Made by a program: the position numbers and the translations under genes. A stretch of DNA of 35,017 nucleotides, taken from NCBI GenBank assembly GCA_028822445.1, contig JAPKDQ010000014.1:1-35017 (forward strand). Direction: 5' to 3'. The notes below the pieces were generated by a model. It made no database searches, was not told the DNA's origin, and was given only the letters and a program-made list of their open reading frames with translations. Of the stretch, positions 16,434 to 25,287 are shown piece by piece; the first letter of the stretch is position 1, and every line of letters begins with the position of its first letter. Source of the stretch: Rhodospirillaceae bacterium. Lineage in GTDB: Bacteria; Pseudomonadota; Alphaproteobacteria; Rhodospirillales; Rhodospirillaceae.

Positions 16434-16784
16434 GGTGAAGCCGGGCCAAAGCCATTAAATTATATAATATTTATAGGGTTTTCTTAATACCAACGCCCAC
16501 ATAATCGCGCACGACTATGCCGATACACACACCTGAACTTTTGTAGACCTATAGCTATGGGCAATGCCTTCCGCAACATCCAGGAAGCATCTCCGGACAC
16601 CAATGAAGTTTCTGGTTCAATGGCTAAAGTCAATCAAATGGCCAATGAACCCGCGAAGCTTCTGACTAGGTCCGAACGGCGGCACGGAAACTAAGCCATG
16701 CAGCAAATACACTTTCTAATGAAGTGGGTGGCTAGCTGAAGTTTCTGCGTGCAGCCCAATCAACACCATGAACTTGCGTAAATC
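16434..16784. other. Gene-free stretch with a chemoreceptor-like remnant
   Basis: About 350 bases between dctP (plus) and the flippase (minus). The only protein-like content is the 45-codon frame at 16557-16694. No clear terminator hairpin was seen for either flanking gene. Confidence 0.4.
16557..16694 (+). pseudogene. Possible remnant of a methyl-accepting chemotaxis protein C-terminus
   Basis: A 45-residue frame starts MGNAFRNIQEASPDTNEVSG and continues with a segment containing KVNQMANEPAKLL. This resembles the end of the alphaproteobacterial chemoreceptor signalling domain, typically NVQQAAxGTxEVSxNIxGVxQxA followed by ELxxQAExL. There is no HAMP or sensor domain upstream and no good ribosome site. 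It is therefore read as the decayed end of a lost receptor gene. The match is by eye only. Confidence 0.35.
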
Positions 16785-18098
16785 CTAAATCCGCTTACGC
16801 AGTTCCTTGCGCGTCCACAGGCCCATGGTGCCGACAATCAGGCTAGCGGACACGAGCATTGCCACACCCGCACCCAATGGGCCCATTCCCTCGGTGAGTA
16901 GCACCAGCAGGGGCACATAGACGCACAGCACGACAATCACATTGACCTTAAGCGGCACACTGGGGCGCCCCATGGCATACAGTGCAGGATCAAAACTAAA
17001 CCCTGAAATCGTAATAACAGCCGCCGCGACCAGCAGCACTAACGCACCGTAGGCGGCAGAGAAGTCTGGCCCGAACACCAGTGCGAGGAATGGCTTACCC
17101 AGGAAAATCATGATGATCAGCACGGTCAGACCCGCGCTGCCTGCTAGCGTCGCGGCACGGCGGATCAGGCCGCCGAAGGCCGACCACACGCCGGTTGAGC
17201 CGAGACGGGCAAATTCAGGGTAGATCGACTGGGTCAGAAGCTCAGCAGGCTTGGTCAGCGCCGTAGCGACTTCCCGAGCGACCTTAAACAAGCCAGCAGC
17301 GGCAGGCGTCGCAACAGCCCCAACAAGCAAGGTGCTCATATGACCAGTGACCATCTGCAACGATGAATGAAAGTTGGAGGCGAGGCAAAAGCTCCAGATT
17401 TTAGTGTGGGTTGTGGTCACCCCGGTGAGGCTCCAGCGCATGCCGTTGAGACGCCCTTGCTTGACGCCCTCGCGCCAGCCAAGGGCGACGAGTGTCAGGC
17501 CACCGACAACACCGGCAACGAACCAAGCGAGCAGATATCCCCACAAGGGCGCATCCAGAAGCACCGCCGCCGTCACGCCGATCAACCGTGTCGCAGGGGT
17601 GATGACGACTTGCCAAGCCAGAATATCGAAGCGGTCATAAAGGCGCAGCAAACCGGTCGGCGTGGCGATAACAGTAAACAGAATGAGCAAGCTATAGGGC
17701 TGCGCGTAGGCGATGACCTCGTCGCTCCACCCCAGCACCGGCCCGACCAGAGGCGCGGCAAACCAGGCGACGATTGCACCGAGGATGACCCCGCCGATAT
17801 CAAGCGCCGTGGTGAAGGAGATCAACTTCTGAAAGCCAGGTGTGTCATCGTTCTCGACACTTATCGCGCCATAGCGAATAACCGCCTGCCATGAATGAAA
17901 GGTGGTCAATCCCGTGATGACCTGAACGTAGGTTTGCACCAGAACGAGGAGGCCGAATTGCTCGATCCCCAGACCCCTCGCCGCCAGACTGAGATAAGCA
18001 AGACCGAACACCCCGGTGGCGACTTTACCACTGAGCAGGAACCCGGCGTTCTTAAATACGCGGCGGAAAATGAGGTCTGAAAACCAACCAGCCTTCAT
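16785..18098 (-). CDS. Oligosaccharide flippase / polysaccharide export membrane protein (Wzx-like)
   Basis: A 437-aa integral membrane protein with about 12 hydrophobic spans, beginning FKNAGFLLSGKVATGVFGLAYL. This is the usual first span of PST-type flippases in the MOP superfamily, which move lipid-linked oligosaccharides across the inner membrane. Further features are LAARGLGIEQFGLLVLVQTY in the first cytoplasmic loop and ALVFGPDFSAAY before a late span, both common in this family. It is divergent from a nucleotidyltransferase gene with 112 bases between, which suggests one shared surface-glycan function. No glycosyltransferase or polymerase is in the window, so the glycan cannot be named. 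Confidence 0.85.
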   Translation of the reverse strand: MKAGWFSDLIFRRVFKNAGFLLSGKVATGVFGLAYLSLAARGLGIEQFGLLVLVQTYVQVITGLTTFHSWQAVIRYGAISVENDDTPGFQKLISFTTALDIGGVILGAIVAWFAAPLVGPVLGWSDEVIAYAQPYSLLILFTVIATPTGLLRLYDRFDILAWQVVITPATRLIGVTAAVLLDAPLWGYLLAWFVAGVVGGLTLVALGWREGVKQGRLNGMRWSLTGVTTTHTKIWSFCLASNFHSSLQMVTGHMSTLLVGAVATPAAAGLFKVAREVATALTKPAELLTQSIYPEFARLGSTGVWSAFGGLIRRAATLAGSAGLTVLIIMIFLGKPFLALVFGPDFSAAYGALVLLVAAAVITISGFSFDPALYAMGRPSVPLKVNVIVVLCVYVPLLVLLTEGMGPLGAGVAMLVSASLIVGTMGLWTRKELRKRI

Positions 18099-18210
18099 AT
18101 TATGTGTCTCCGCTCATCACGAATTATTGTTTCCCCTTTTGAATGCAGAGCCTTAATCGCGTAAGACTGCACTTTCCGCAACCCTAAGCTATTCGTGATA
18201 TAACTTCTCT

Positions 18211-19110
18211 ATGACTAAACACACAAAATTTACGCCCGAGCCCGGCGCTTCAAAAACCTCCGGTTTCACCGCTCTCGTCCTGGCTGCCAGCCGCAAAGGC
18301 TCAGACGATGCCGTCGCTCAAATCCAGGGTAAGAGCCACAAATGCCTAGTCAGCCTCAACGGCACCCCGATGATTGAGCGGGTGCTGCAGACCGTGGTCG
18401 ACACCCCCGCCGTGACCCGCATCTTTGTTTCGGTAGAAAATGCCACCGTGCTGCGCGAGGTGCCGAAGGCCGCGGCTTGGATAGATTCAGGCATGATCGT
18501 GCCCATCACCAGTAAGGGCAACCTGGCCGAGAGCCTGTTCTCTGCTGTACAGGACATTTCAGATCCCTACCCCTTAATAATCACAGCAGGCGACAACGCT
18601 CTGCACACACCGGAAATGCTCAGCCACTTCTGTACCGAAGTTAGCAAGAGCGACGCAGATGCCTTCATCGCTATGGCTCGGGCACAATTGATCCTGGATA
18701 AGTATCCCGAAGGCGCACGGGCGTTCCACCGCCTGAAAGACGATGCGTACTCAAGCTGCAACCTCTACGCCGTCAACAACGAAAAAGGCGTGAACGGCGC
18801 CAAGCCGTTTGCGACCGGCGGACAGTTTGGCAAGAAGCCCATGCGCATCGCCAAAGGCTTCGGTTTACTCTCTCTTATTCTCTACAAGCTACGATGGCTG
18901 ACGCTAGAGGGTGTGACCAACCGCATCTCCAATGCGATCAAAGCAAAGACCGATGCCGTGCTAATGCCCTGGGCGGAGGGACCGATCGATGTAGACAACC
19001 CCAAGGACTATGCCCTGGTGACCAAAATCCTAAAAGGGATTGAGGGTGACAAAGAGGGTAAAGGTTCTAGCTCTACAATCTTGGGTAGCAAAGAAGTCGG
19101 CAACGGTTAA
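18211..19110 (+). CDS. NTP-transferase domain protein (MobA-like/sugar nucleotidyltransferase family)
   Basis: A 299-aa protein with the nucleotidyltransferase fold: ALVLAASRKGSDD (residues 21-33) in place of the LAGGxGxR loop, a lysine in KSHKCLVSLNGTPMIERVL, IITAGDNAL with a metal-binding aspartate, and GPIDVDNPKDYALV near the end with the second aspartate and the typical DxDxPxD turn. It would couple a phosphorylated sugar, polyol or cofactor to a nucleotide. The first 16 residues are an extra tail. The last 25 residues, rich in Gly, Lys and Ser, look disordered. It is divergent from the flippase gene, hinting at use in cell-surface carbohydrate synthesis. The substrate is unknown. Confidence 0.75.
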   Translation: MTKHTKFTPEPGASKTSGFTALVLAASRKGSDDAVAQIQGKSHKCLVSLNGTPMIERVLQTVVDTPAVTRIFVSVENATVLREVPKAAAWIDSGMIVPITSKGNLAESLFSAVQDISDPYPLIITAGDNALHTPEMLSHFCTEVSKSDADAFIAMARAQLILDKYPEGARAFHRLKDDAYSSCNLYAVNNEKGVNGAKPFATGGQFGKKPMRIAKGFGLLSLILYKLRWLTLEGVTNRISNAIKAKTDAVLMPWAEGPIDVDNPKDYALVTKILKGIEGDKEGKGSSSTILGSKEVGNG

Positions 19111-19408
19111 CAGCAACCGCACACGATGACGAAGCGTTAGAGTAGCACCGAACCTAATCTGTCACTCGCCATCCCCTTCGTCAGTGGACTAGCTTTCGCC
19201 TTGTTGAGCAATTAAATGGCCCGACGACGAAATGTTTCGCGCAAGCACGCTGAAGGAGCATAAAATTTTGGACAATACGGTTCAGGACTTAGTGGCCAAG
19301 CAAGAATCGTACTAGTGTCACTGTCCCACAACTAACCCTTTGCAGTCGACGGTCGCGGCCTTAAGCTTTCATCCTCATCATCGCACCCCGCACCAAAGAG
19401 GAACCGTC

Positions 19409-20083
19409 ATGCATGTAGAACCAGGATATGTTGCGCCGGCGAAAGTTGCCTTAGCCAACGTAGGCGCCCTAGGCGTTGTCATGTGGACCTGCGCGAAACA
19501 TATAAAAAACTTCTCTGTTGACCCGTTTCTTATCGTGAAGAGCCTGATGGCTGCATCCGTCTTCTCACTTTTCATGCAAAGTTTTCATGTGCCTGTTGGC
19601 CCGTCGGAATTGCACTTTGTCGGCGCAATGGCGATATACTTAACCCTCGGTTTTACACCGACGTTGCTGGGGTTTGGCATTGGCTTAACCCTGCAGGGCG
19701 CTGTATTTGAGCCCGCCGATTTACTCCACCTTGGCGTCAATAGTTTGTCGTTGATGCTGCCGCTGATCAGCGTGCACGCCATTTCTGGGCGCCGCGTTTT
19801 CAATCGCGATAGCGGCGAAAAAATATCATGGGCACAGATCGTCAAGCTAGATGCCATGTACTATGCTGGCGTGACTAGCATGGTTGGCTTTTGGTTGATG
19901 ATTAGCGACGTAGCGACACCAGTCAGCGCATGGGCGACCTTTGCATTATCCTACTTGGTCGTCGTGCTCTGCGAGCCAATCATAACCTACGCGGCAGTAA
20001 GGGGACTCAAAGCGTTTGAGGGTCACGCACTGGTTAGTCGACTGACGGCTGTTCACAGCCTGTCTCTGCGAGAACCGGTTTAG
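19409..20083 (+). CDS. cbiM: Solitary CbiM/NikM-type cobalt (nickel) permease
   Basis: A membrane protein of 224 aa starting MHVEPGYVAPAKVALANVGA. ATG 19409 is chosen because AGAGGA lies upstream and because the family begins MHIxxG, where the N-terminal Met-His helps bind Co2+ or Ni2+. The segment HVPVGPSELHFVGAM and the run LTLGFTPTLLGFGIGLTLQG match the core of the energy-coupling-factor substrate protein CbiM. Six or so spans are visible. The partner genes cbiN, cbiQ and cbiO are not in the window. It lies 166 bases before the cobalt-type nitrile hydratase genes on the same strand, so it probably supplies cobalt to that enzyme. No cobalamin riboswitch was recognised upstream. Confidence 0.82.
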   Translation: MHVEPGYVAPAKVALANVGALGVVMWTCAKHIKNFSVDPFLIVKSLMAASVFSLFMQSFHVPVGPSELHFVGAMAIYLTLGFTPTLLGFGIGLTLQGAVFEPADLLHLGVNSLSLMLPLISVHAISGRRVFNRDSGEKISWAQIVKLDAMYYAGVTSMVGFWLMISDVATPVSAWATFALSYLVVVLCEPIITYAAVRGLKAFEGHALVSRLTAVHSLSLREPV

Positions 20084-20249
20084 GCTAGTCCGCTTAATCT
20101 AGGCAGGTACGCCCTCGCCGATATCGAGCCATATCGATTTTGGATATGTCGCAATGGAGTCAACGCGATAGTCAATAGACGCTGCCGCCAGTAGCTAAGC
20201 CACAGAAAACTGGGCTACACTCCTGGCACAGATATAATGGAGTAAGACA

Positions 20250-20852
20250 GTGCCTCATGATTCCCACGACCATACGGACCCGCCTTCAGACCTCGCCCTT
20301 CGCGTCAAAGCCTTGGAGACTGCGCTAACCAGGAAAGGTTACGTGGACCCAGACGCAATCGATGCCGTGGTGGATACATTCGAGACTAAGGTAGGGCCGC
20401 GCAATGGCGCAGCGGTTATTGCGAAGGCCTGGACAGACCCAGCATTTAAACGACGGCTACTCGATGATGCCTCTGCAGCTTGCGCAGAACTGGGCTTTAG
20501 CGGCCAACAGGGCGAACAGCTTAAAGTAGTCGAGAATACAGACGCCGTGCATAACATGGTCGTTTGCACCTTGTGCTCTTGCTACCCGTGGCCTGTCTTG
20601 GGATTACCACCCAGCTGGTACAAGAGCCACGCCTATCGCTCACGCGCCGTGATTGAGCCGCGGGCGGTCCTTCAGGAATTCGGGGTCGACATTCCAAACA
20701 ATAAAGAAGTCCGTGTCTGGGATTCGACAGCCGAACTGCGTTACTTGGTTCTTCCAGAGCTCCCCGCCGGAACCGACGGCTTCACCGAAGATGCGCTTGC
20801 AGAACTCGTGTCGCGGGACTCCATGATTGGCACGGGTGTGGCACAAGCATGA
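20250..20852 (+). CDS. nthA: Nitrile hydratase alpha subunit, cobalt type
   Basis: Hydrates nitriles to amides with a non-corrinoid metal ion held by three cysteines. The metal loop is [10 protein letters not shown] (C106, C109, S110, C111); threonine after the first cysteine marks the cobalt form, while serine there marks the iron form. Two of these cysteines are normally oxidised to sulfinate and sulfenate. The N-terminal [19 protein letters not shown] and the later [19 protein letters not shown] are standard family segments, and 200 aa is the usual length. It starts at GTG 20250 with GGAG eight bases upstream. The stop overlaps the beta-subunit ATG (ATGA). Thiocyanate hydrolase, a relative, is less likely given the gene set. 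Confidence 0.95.
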   Translation: MPHDSHDHTDPPSDLALRVKALETALTRKGYVDPDAIDAVVDTFETKVGPRNGAAVIAKAWTDPAFKRRLLDDASAACAELGFSGQQGEQLKVVENTDAVHNMVVCTLCSCYPWPVLGLPPSWYKSHAYRSRAVIEPRAVLQEFGVDIPNNKEVRVWDSTAELRYLVLPELPAGTDGFTEDALAELVSRDSMIGTGVAQA

Positions 20853-21526
20853 CCAACTCAGTTCATGACATGGGCGGCATGCACGGCTTCGGAGAGATTA
20901 GCCGTGAGGAAAACGAGCCCGTCTTTCATGCTGAGTGGGAGCGAAAAATATTTGGCATGATGATGACCAGCCTCGGGCCATTCCAGGTCAACCTAGACAA
21001 CGTGCGGTCCCGCATGGAAAGCGTGCCACCAACCACATACTTAAAGCTCGGGTATTACGACAAGTGGCTAATCACGTTGGAAGAGTTGGCGATTGAAAAA
21101 GACGTCGTCTCGCGCGATGCCTTGGCGGCGCTCATGGCAGGCCAAGATGTTCAGTTGACCCGTGACGTTGACCCGTTTCCAGCGGATGGGATGCTAGCTT
21201 TTCTGGCGACCGGCGCAACAGCCGCTCGTCAAATCGAAACGGCCGCCGTTTTTAAGGTTGGCGATCAGGTCCGAGCCAGAAACCTAAACCCAGGGAGCCA
21301 CACGCGACTGCCTCGGTATGTACGTGGACACCTGGGCATCGTGATCGCAGATGCAGGCGGGCAGATCTATCCGGACACCAACGCAACCTTCTCTGGAGAA
21401 GGACCGGAGCGGCTTTATACAGTTCAGTTCCAAGCTACAGAATTGTGGGGGAACGAAGCCAATCCAAAGGACACAGTATGCGTAGACCTTTGGGAACCAT
21501 ACCTTGAGGCAGCAAGGACACCATGA
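20849..21526 (+). CDS. nthB: Nitrile hydratase beta subunit
   Basis: The structural partner of the alpha subunit; it forms part of the active site and supplies arginines that contact the oxidised cysteines. In 225 aa the beginning [20 protein letters not shown] and the following [12 protein letters not shown] are diagnostic. The helix [21 protein letters not shown] contains the arginine region and the YYxxW pattern. The C-terminal barrel has [15 protein letters not shown] and ELWGNEA. The ATG overlaps the alpha stop and the TGA overlaps the activator ATG, so the three are made in fixed ratio. Confidence 0.95.
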   Translation: MTNSVHDMGGMHGFGEISREENEPVFHAEWERKIFGMMMTSLGPFQVNLDNVRSRMESVPPTTYLKLGYYDKWLITLEELAIEKDVVSRDALAALMAGQDVQLTRDVDPFPADGMLAFLATGATAARQIETAAVFKVGDQVRARNLNPGSHTRLPRYVRGHLGIVIADAGGQIYPDTNATFSGEGPERLYTVQFQATELWGNEANPKDTVCVDLWEPYLEAARTP

Positions 21527-21870
21527 CCGAACCACAATCTTTTTCGGAACTTCTCCCCAACACTGTTGGCGAACCGACGTTTAACGAACCTTGGCAGGCA
21601 CAAGCGTTTGCCTTGACCGTAACGGCCCATAAACAGGATCTGTTTACGTGGGACGAATGGGCGACGTGTCTTAGCGAGGAAATAACCGCAGATAAAGCAG
21701 CGGGCGGCCCTGAGGACGGGTCAAACTATTACGCCCTGTGGCTATCGGCATTAGAACGCCTCATTACCGTGAAAGGCGCTGCGACAGAAGAAGAGCTTTC
21801 GGGACTAAAGCAAGCCTGGACTGAGAGCTATCTCGCCACCCCGCATGGGCAACCCGTCCAAGAGCCATAA
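21523..21870 (+). CDS. Nitrile hydratase activator / cobalt-insertion accessory protein (beta-like)
   Basis: A 115-aa protein resembling the N-terminal half of the beta subunit: FNEPWQAQAFALTVTAHKQ, FTWDEWATCLSEEI, DGSNYYALWLSALERL. This is the P14K/NhlE-type activator, which for cobalt nitrile hydratases carries the alpha subunit and helps load cobalt by subunit exchange. It is coupled to nthB by an ATGA overlap. The order alpha-beta-activator is the usual one for one branch of the family. No separate amidase gene follows directly; the gene on the other side is a convergent TRAP permease. Confidence 0.88.
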   Translation: MTEPQSFSELLPNTVGEPTFNEPWQAQAFALTVTAHKQDLFTWDEWATCLSEEITADKAAGGPEDGSNYYALWLSALERLITVKGAATEEELSGLKQAWTESYLATPHGQPVQEP

Positions 21871-22071
21871 AGGGTAATTACCGATCTAATACGATTTACT
21901 TCATCTACATAGCTCATAGCACCCTCAATTAGGTGGGTTGGTCGCATACGCGACAGACATATTCATTTAGGCGTTTAGCGGAAGATTGTTCATGCCTTGA
22001 GCAGGTTGCGCACTCGTTACGCACCGGATTCAAAGAAGCACAACGTCTCTAGCGCCCATCTACTAGCAGCC

Positions 22072-23400
22072 TCACCCGATGGCCCGTGGCAGCCATAGAG
22101 CGAGACCAGGAAACACTATCAATCCAACCAGAAGAATTAGGTCGCAGGCCAAAAATGGCAGGGCCGCCGATACAACCTGTTGGAACGTGACACGCGTCCC
22201 GTCAGGGTTCGGTGGCGTTACACCGGTCATCAGAAATAGAAGCAAGCCAAACGGCGGCGTCGTTAAACTCATTTCCATGGCCAGCAAAACAACAATCCCA
22301 AACCAAATGGGGTCAAGTCCAAGAGCGCGAGCCAGCGGAAAGAAGAACGGTATTGTGAGCAGGAGGATAGAAATCTGATCCATAAACATGCCGAGCACCA
22401 CCAGCACCAAAAACATGAGCATCAGTTTTGCGTAGGCTGGCGCTTCCCAAGCGGTTGCCGCCGCAACGACATCTTGGCTGGCTCCAGAAAAAGCAAGGAG
22501 TTGGCTAAAGGCTGCCGATCCAAAGATGAGCAGAAAGACCATACCCGTTACCGAGACGGCCGTTTCTAAGCTTTTGGTCAGAGAATCCTTGTTAAGGCCC
22601 CCGAAAATCCACGCGAGAATCAGGCTCGCAAGCACACCAAATGCTGCTGCTTCCGACGGGGTAGCGATGCCCAAAACGATAAAGCCCACAACACAAAAGA
22701 CGACCAGCCCAAGGGGCAAGACGTTGACCGCAAAAACTTTCAGCCGCTCCAGGAGCGGCGGGAGAACTACGTCATAGGCTGGAGCTGCAGAAGGGTCGCG
22801 CGCCACTTGAATAGCGATCGTCGCGCAATACAACACAGCTAAAAAAAGGCCTGGAATAAGGCCAGCAAGAAGCAGCGCACCAATATCGACGCGTGCCAGA
22901 GAGCCGGTTAGAACAGCAAGGTTGGACGGCGGAATAATCATGGCAAGACCACCCGTGCCGATGATTGGGCCAATCGCCAAAGCCGTTTTGTAACCTCGCT
23001 TTTGCATCTCAGGCACCATGAGCCCGCCTAGCATTGCCGTGTTCGCCATAGTCGAGCCGGTCAGCGCGGAGAACGCAGTGCCACCGACGACAGTGACGTA
23101 GGACAAACGTCCAGGAATGCGGCCAAACAAAAGGTCGAGAGCATCAAAAACGCGGCCAGCCAAGCCTGCATGGAAGAGCAGAGCCCCCATCCAAACGAAC
23201 ATGGGGATCGCAACAAGGGTGAATGTCGTGATGAGATTCGTTGAATTGTCGATCAGTTGGATGACGCCACCCAGCCCCCCCATCAAAAACCACGCCCCAA
23301 TCATGTTCGCGGTTAAAAATGCAAGAGCGACAGGTACGCCGCTCAGCATCATCGTCAACACGACGAGGAAGATCACTAGACCAACGAATACTGGATCCAT
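22072..23400 (-). CDS. dctM: TRAP transporter large permease (DctM family)
   Basis: The 442-aa large membrane subunit of a tripartite ATP-independent periplasmic transporter, driving solute uptake by an ion gradient. About 12-13 hydrophobic segments are present. Motifs seen are IPMFVWMGALLFHAGLAGR, GTAFSALTGSTMANTAMLGG, IPPSNLAVLTGSLARVDIGA and MEMSLTTPPFGLLLFLM, all standard for DctM. ATG 23400 is chosen because the protein then begins MDPVFVGLVIFLVV; the frame stays open further upstream only across the dctQ gene. It follows dctQ by ten bases and ends convergently with the nitrile hydratase operon. Confidence 0.93.
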   Translation of the reverse strand: MDPVFVGLVIFLVVLTMMLSGVPVALAFLTANMIGAWFLMGGLGGVIQLIDNSTNLITTFTLVAIPMFVWMGALLFHAGLAGRVFDALDLLFGRIPGRLSYVTVVGGTAFSALTGSTMANTAMLGGLMVPEMQKRGYKTALAIGPIIGTGGLAMIIPPSNLAVLTGSLARVDIGALLLAGLIPGLFLAVLYCATIAIQVARDPSAAPAYDVVLPPLLERLKVFAVNVLPLGLVVFCVVGFIVLGIATPSEAAAFGVLASLILAWIFGGLNKDSLTKSLETAVSVTGMVFLLIFGSAAFSQLLAFSGASQDVVAAATAWEAPAYAKLMLMFLVLVVLGMFMDQISILLLTIPFFFPLARALGLDPIWFGIVVLLAMEMSLTTPPFGLLLFLMTGVTPPNPDGTRVTFQQVVSAALPFLACDLILLVGLIVFPGLALWLPRAIG

Positions 23401-23410
23401 AACTGGCCCT

Positions 23411-23926
23411 CTACACTTTCTCTGGGCCGGCCAGCTCATCACTCTCGTAGAAAGAGAAGCCGGTGAGAGGGAAGCGAAGCATCTCGGTTCCGACACCGAA
23501 AAAACCAACGAGTAATGGAAGGAACAAAAGCCATCTCGGCACATCAATTGACCGCTGCTCAACATCACCAAGGGTCACGCTATCAACCAAAAGAACACCC
23601 GCGATTATCGCTATTGAAAAGGCGACCAAAGCACAGAGGAAATAGATGCCGTATTCCCATCGCTTTTGAGACGTTGGCGGCAGACGGTCAAACACAATGC
23701 GCACTACCACATGACCACGCTGACGAACCAGCCAGGGCGCCGCGGCCATCGTAAAATACAACAATGCGTATTCAGTTAGCGCCACAGTCGCGGCGGGTGG
23801 CTCAAATCCAAAGAACCGAAGCGAGACGTCGATCACGATGAGAAGCGCGAGCGCCGCAATTGTGGCACCTGAAAAGGCCGCGAGCGCTTGAACGCAGAAA
23901 TTATAGAATTTCACGAGTGTTTTCAT
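23411..23926 (-). CDS. dctQ: TRAP transporter small permease (DctQ family)
   Basis: A 171-aa membrane protein with four hydrophobic spans (about residues 14-32, 46-62, 88-110, 130-148), the normal topology of DctQ. Typical segments are VSLRFFGFEPPA after the first span, ALLYFTMAAAPWLVRQRGHVVV with the conserved RxxxHVxV turn, and SIDVPRWLLFLPL before the last span. It pairs with DctM to form the membrane unit. It lies between dctP and dctM, spaced 20 and ten bases from them. Confidence 0.9.
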   Translation of the reverse strand: MKTLVKFYNFCVQALAAFSGATIAALALLIVIDVSLRFFGFEPPAATVALTEYALLYFTMAAAPWLVRQRGHVVVRIVFDRLPPTSQKRWEYGIYFLCALVAFSIAIIAGVLLVDSVTLGDVEQRSIDVPRWLLFLPLLVGFFGVGTEMLRFPLTGFSFYESDELAGPEKV

Positions 23927-23946
23927 TCGATTAGGCCGGTCATGCG

Positions 23947-24960
23947 CTAACTCCCGGGTTCATGAGCCGGGTCCGTCATCGATCGTGGATCAAAGAGTGG
24001 CTTCAGTATACCAGGTGCCGCGGGCACTTGCCGAGCCATGCGCGCCCAAACTGCATCGGAGGCCCGTTGCTTATAAATCGGCGCAGCATTTGGTGGCAAT
24101 TGGAAGAAAGTCATGCCCTCAGACCCTAATCGAATTCTTTCATCCTCTTGAATTTTAAGGAATCGGGTTCGACTTTCTTCTTCGTATCGCAACGCCTCTT
24201 CAAGAATAAGTAACTGAACCTCAGCAGAGAGAGACGTCCAACGATCAAGGTTCATTTGCAGTGTCATCACCAACCCTAAGACACCTGGATCGATGCGATA
24301 TTTCACGAATTTCTGGAACCCTTGGTCAGACATGGACGTCGACGTCCAGGCAATGGCATCAACAGTACCGCGCTCCAGCGCTGTGTAGACTTCACTGGAT
24401 GGAATATCGATCGGGATCGTACCAACAGAGTCTAAGAATGCGCGATAGGTTGGGGTGGTCCGAATGCGCTGGTTCAGAAGATCTGGAAGCCCGAACGCAT
24501 TGAGGGGTGGCTCTGTCTTTGTGAAGATATGGAGCTTGGGTCCGGTTTGATGCCATCCCAAAAAGTAAGCGTTCAGCTTCTCAGCCCAGATGTCCTGGAT
24601 AGCATCATAACCACCGTTCGCGCGCGCTTCGCTTGGCGTTACCGACGCTGCAAGGAAAGCATCAGCTTCTGGAGCCAATCCCAGCATGTAGGTCGCGGCT
24701 CCAAAATACATGTCCACGATACCACGCCGCAGCGCGTAGACCATCTGGCGCTGTGGAATGACCTCTGGGCCACCCAAATACCGAATGCGCGCCACACCCT
24801 TTGCGCGCTTATTGAAGGGCTCAACAAAATGCATGTTGACGTCTTGAGCAAACTGGATGGATCGATTCCATGCTGTCATGAACGTGAGTTCAATTTCATC
24901 TGCAGCGGCAGGCTTAGTCAGCAACGCGCCTAAAATGATGAGAAAAAATGCTTTTTTCAT
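23947..24960 (-). CDS. dctP: TRAP transporter solute-binding protein (DctP family)
   Basis: A periplasmic binding protein of 337 aa. ATG 24960 gives a perfect signal peptide (MKKAFFLIILGALLTKPAAA then DE); the frame is open further upstream but without a signal. Family traits are QRQMVYALRRGIVDMYFG, the ligand-binding arginine in LNQRIRTTPTYRAFLDSVGT, and the aromatic-lined stretch ALERGTVDAIAW. It heads a compact dctP-dctQ-dctM operon. The ligand is unknown. The position between nitrile hydratase and an oxidase gene suggests uptake of the nitrile, amide or acid handled by these enzymes, which is an inference from context. Confidence 0.92.
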   Translation of the reverse strand: MKKAFFLIILGALLTKPAAADEIELTFMTAWNRSIQFAQDVNMHFVEPFNKRAKGVARIRYLGGPEVIPQRQMVYALRRGIVDMYFGAATYMLGLAPEADAFLAASVTPSEARANGGYDAIQDIWAEKLNAYFLGWHQTGPKLHIFTKTEPPLNAFGLPDLLNQRIRTTPTYRAFLDSVGTIPIDIPSSEVYTALERGTVDAIAWTSTSMSDQGFQKFVKYRIDPGVLGLVMTLQMNLDRWTSLSAEVQLLILEEALRYEEESRTRFLKIQEDERIRLGSEGMTFFQLPPNAAPIYKQRASDAVWARMARQVPAAPGILKPLFDPRSMTDPAHEPGS

Positions 24961-25287
24961 GGGACTAAGTGTTCCACTACACGACCGGCTCGTCAAACAA
25001 GGGCGGCCTAACGCAACCGTTCGGGCATGACCGGTCGCTCTAGCCGCGACGGTGGCTAAACACGGACTGGCCCGAGCTGGTATTTCGGTCACTCAAACGT
25101 CAAAGGCAAAGCGGGATGCTACGGAGGAGAGGCTAAGCTTGCCCAGGCTGTTCCGATTAAAGCTCGCCTATCGCGGAGAGAGTAGGTGCGGATATCGAGG
25201 GGCTGGCTATTACCATTACCCTAGTCACAGGGCTCCTCCCCTGGGTATATTAAGAGTAATAGAAAATTCCAGGGTAGAGAAACAACC
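24961..25287. other. Divergent promoter region dctP / flavin oxidase
   Basis: About 330 bases between the minus-strand TRAP operon and the plus-strand oxidase gene; both promoters must lie here. Near the oxidase end there is CAGGG, a six-base gap, then CCCTG (about 25228-25243). This is a short dyad that could be an operator, but it is weak. No open frame of interest was found. Confidence 0.4.

Noticed and set aside
17367-17894. A 175-codon plus-strand frame opposite the flippase
   Set aside because: Composition is that expected from reading hydrophobic codons backwards; no start signal.
19111-19408. Cobalamin riboswitch before cbiM
   Set aside because: The region was read for a B12 box and surrounding helices; only a weak CACTG-like string was found, so no riboswitch is claimed.
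23401-23571. Upstream extension of the dctM reading frame
   Set aside because: The extra 57 codons overlap dctQ; the start at 23400 begins with the usual DctM N-terminus and keeps normal operon spacing.
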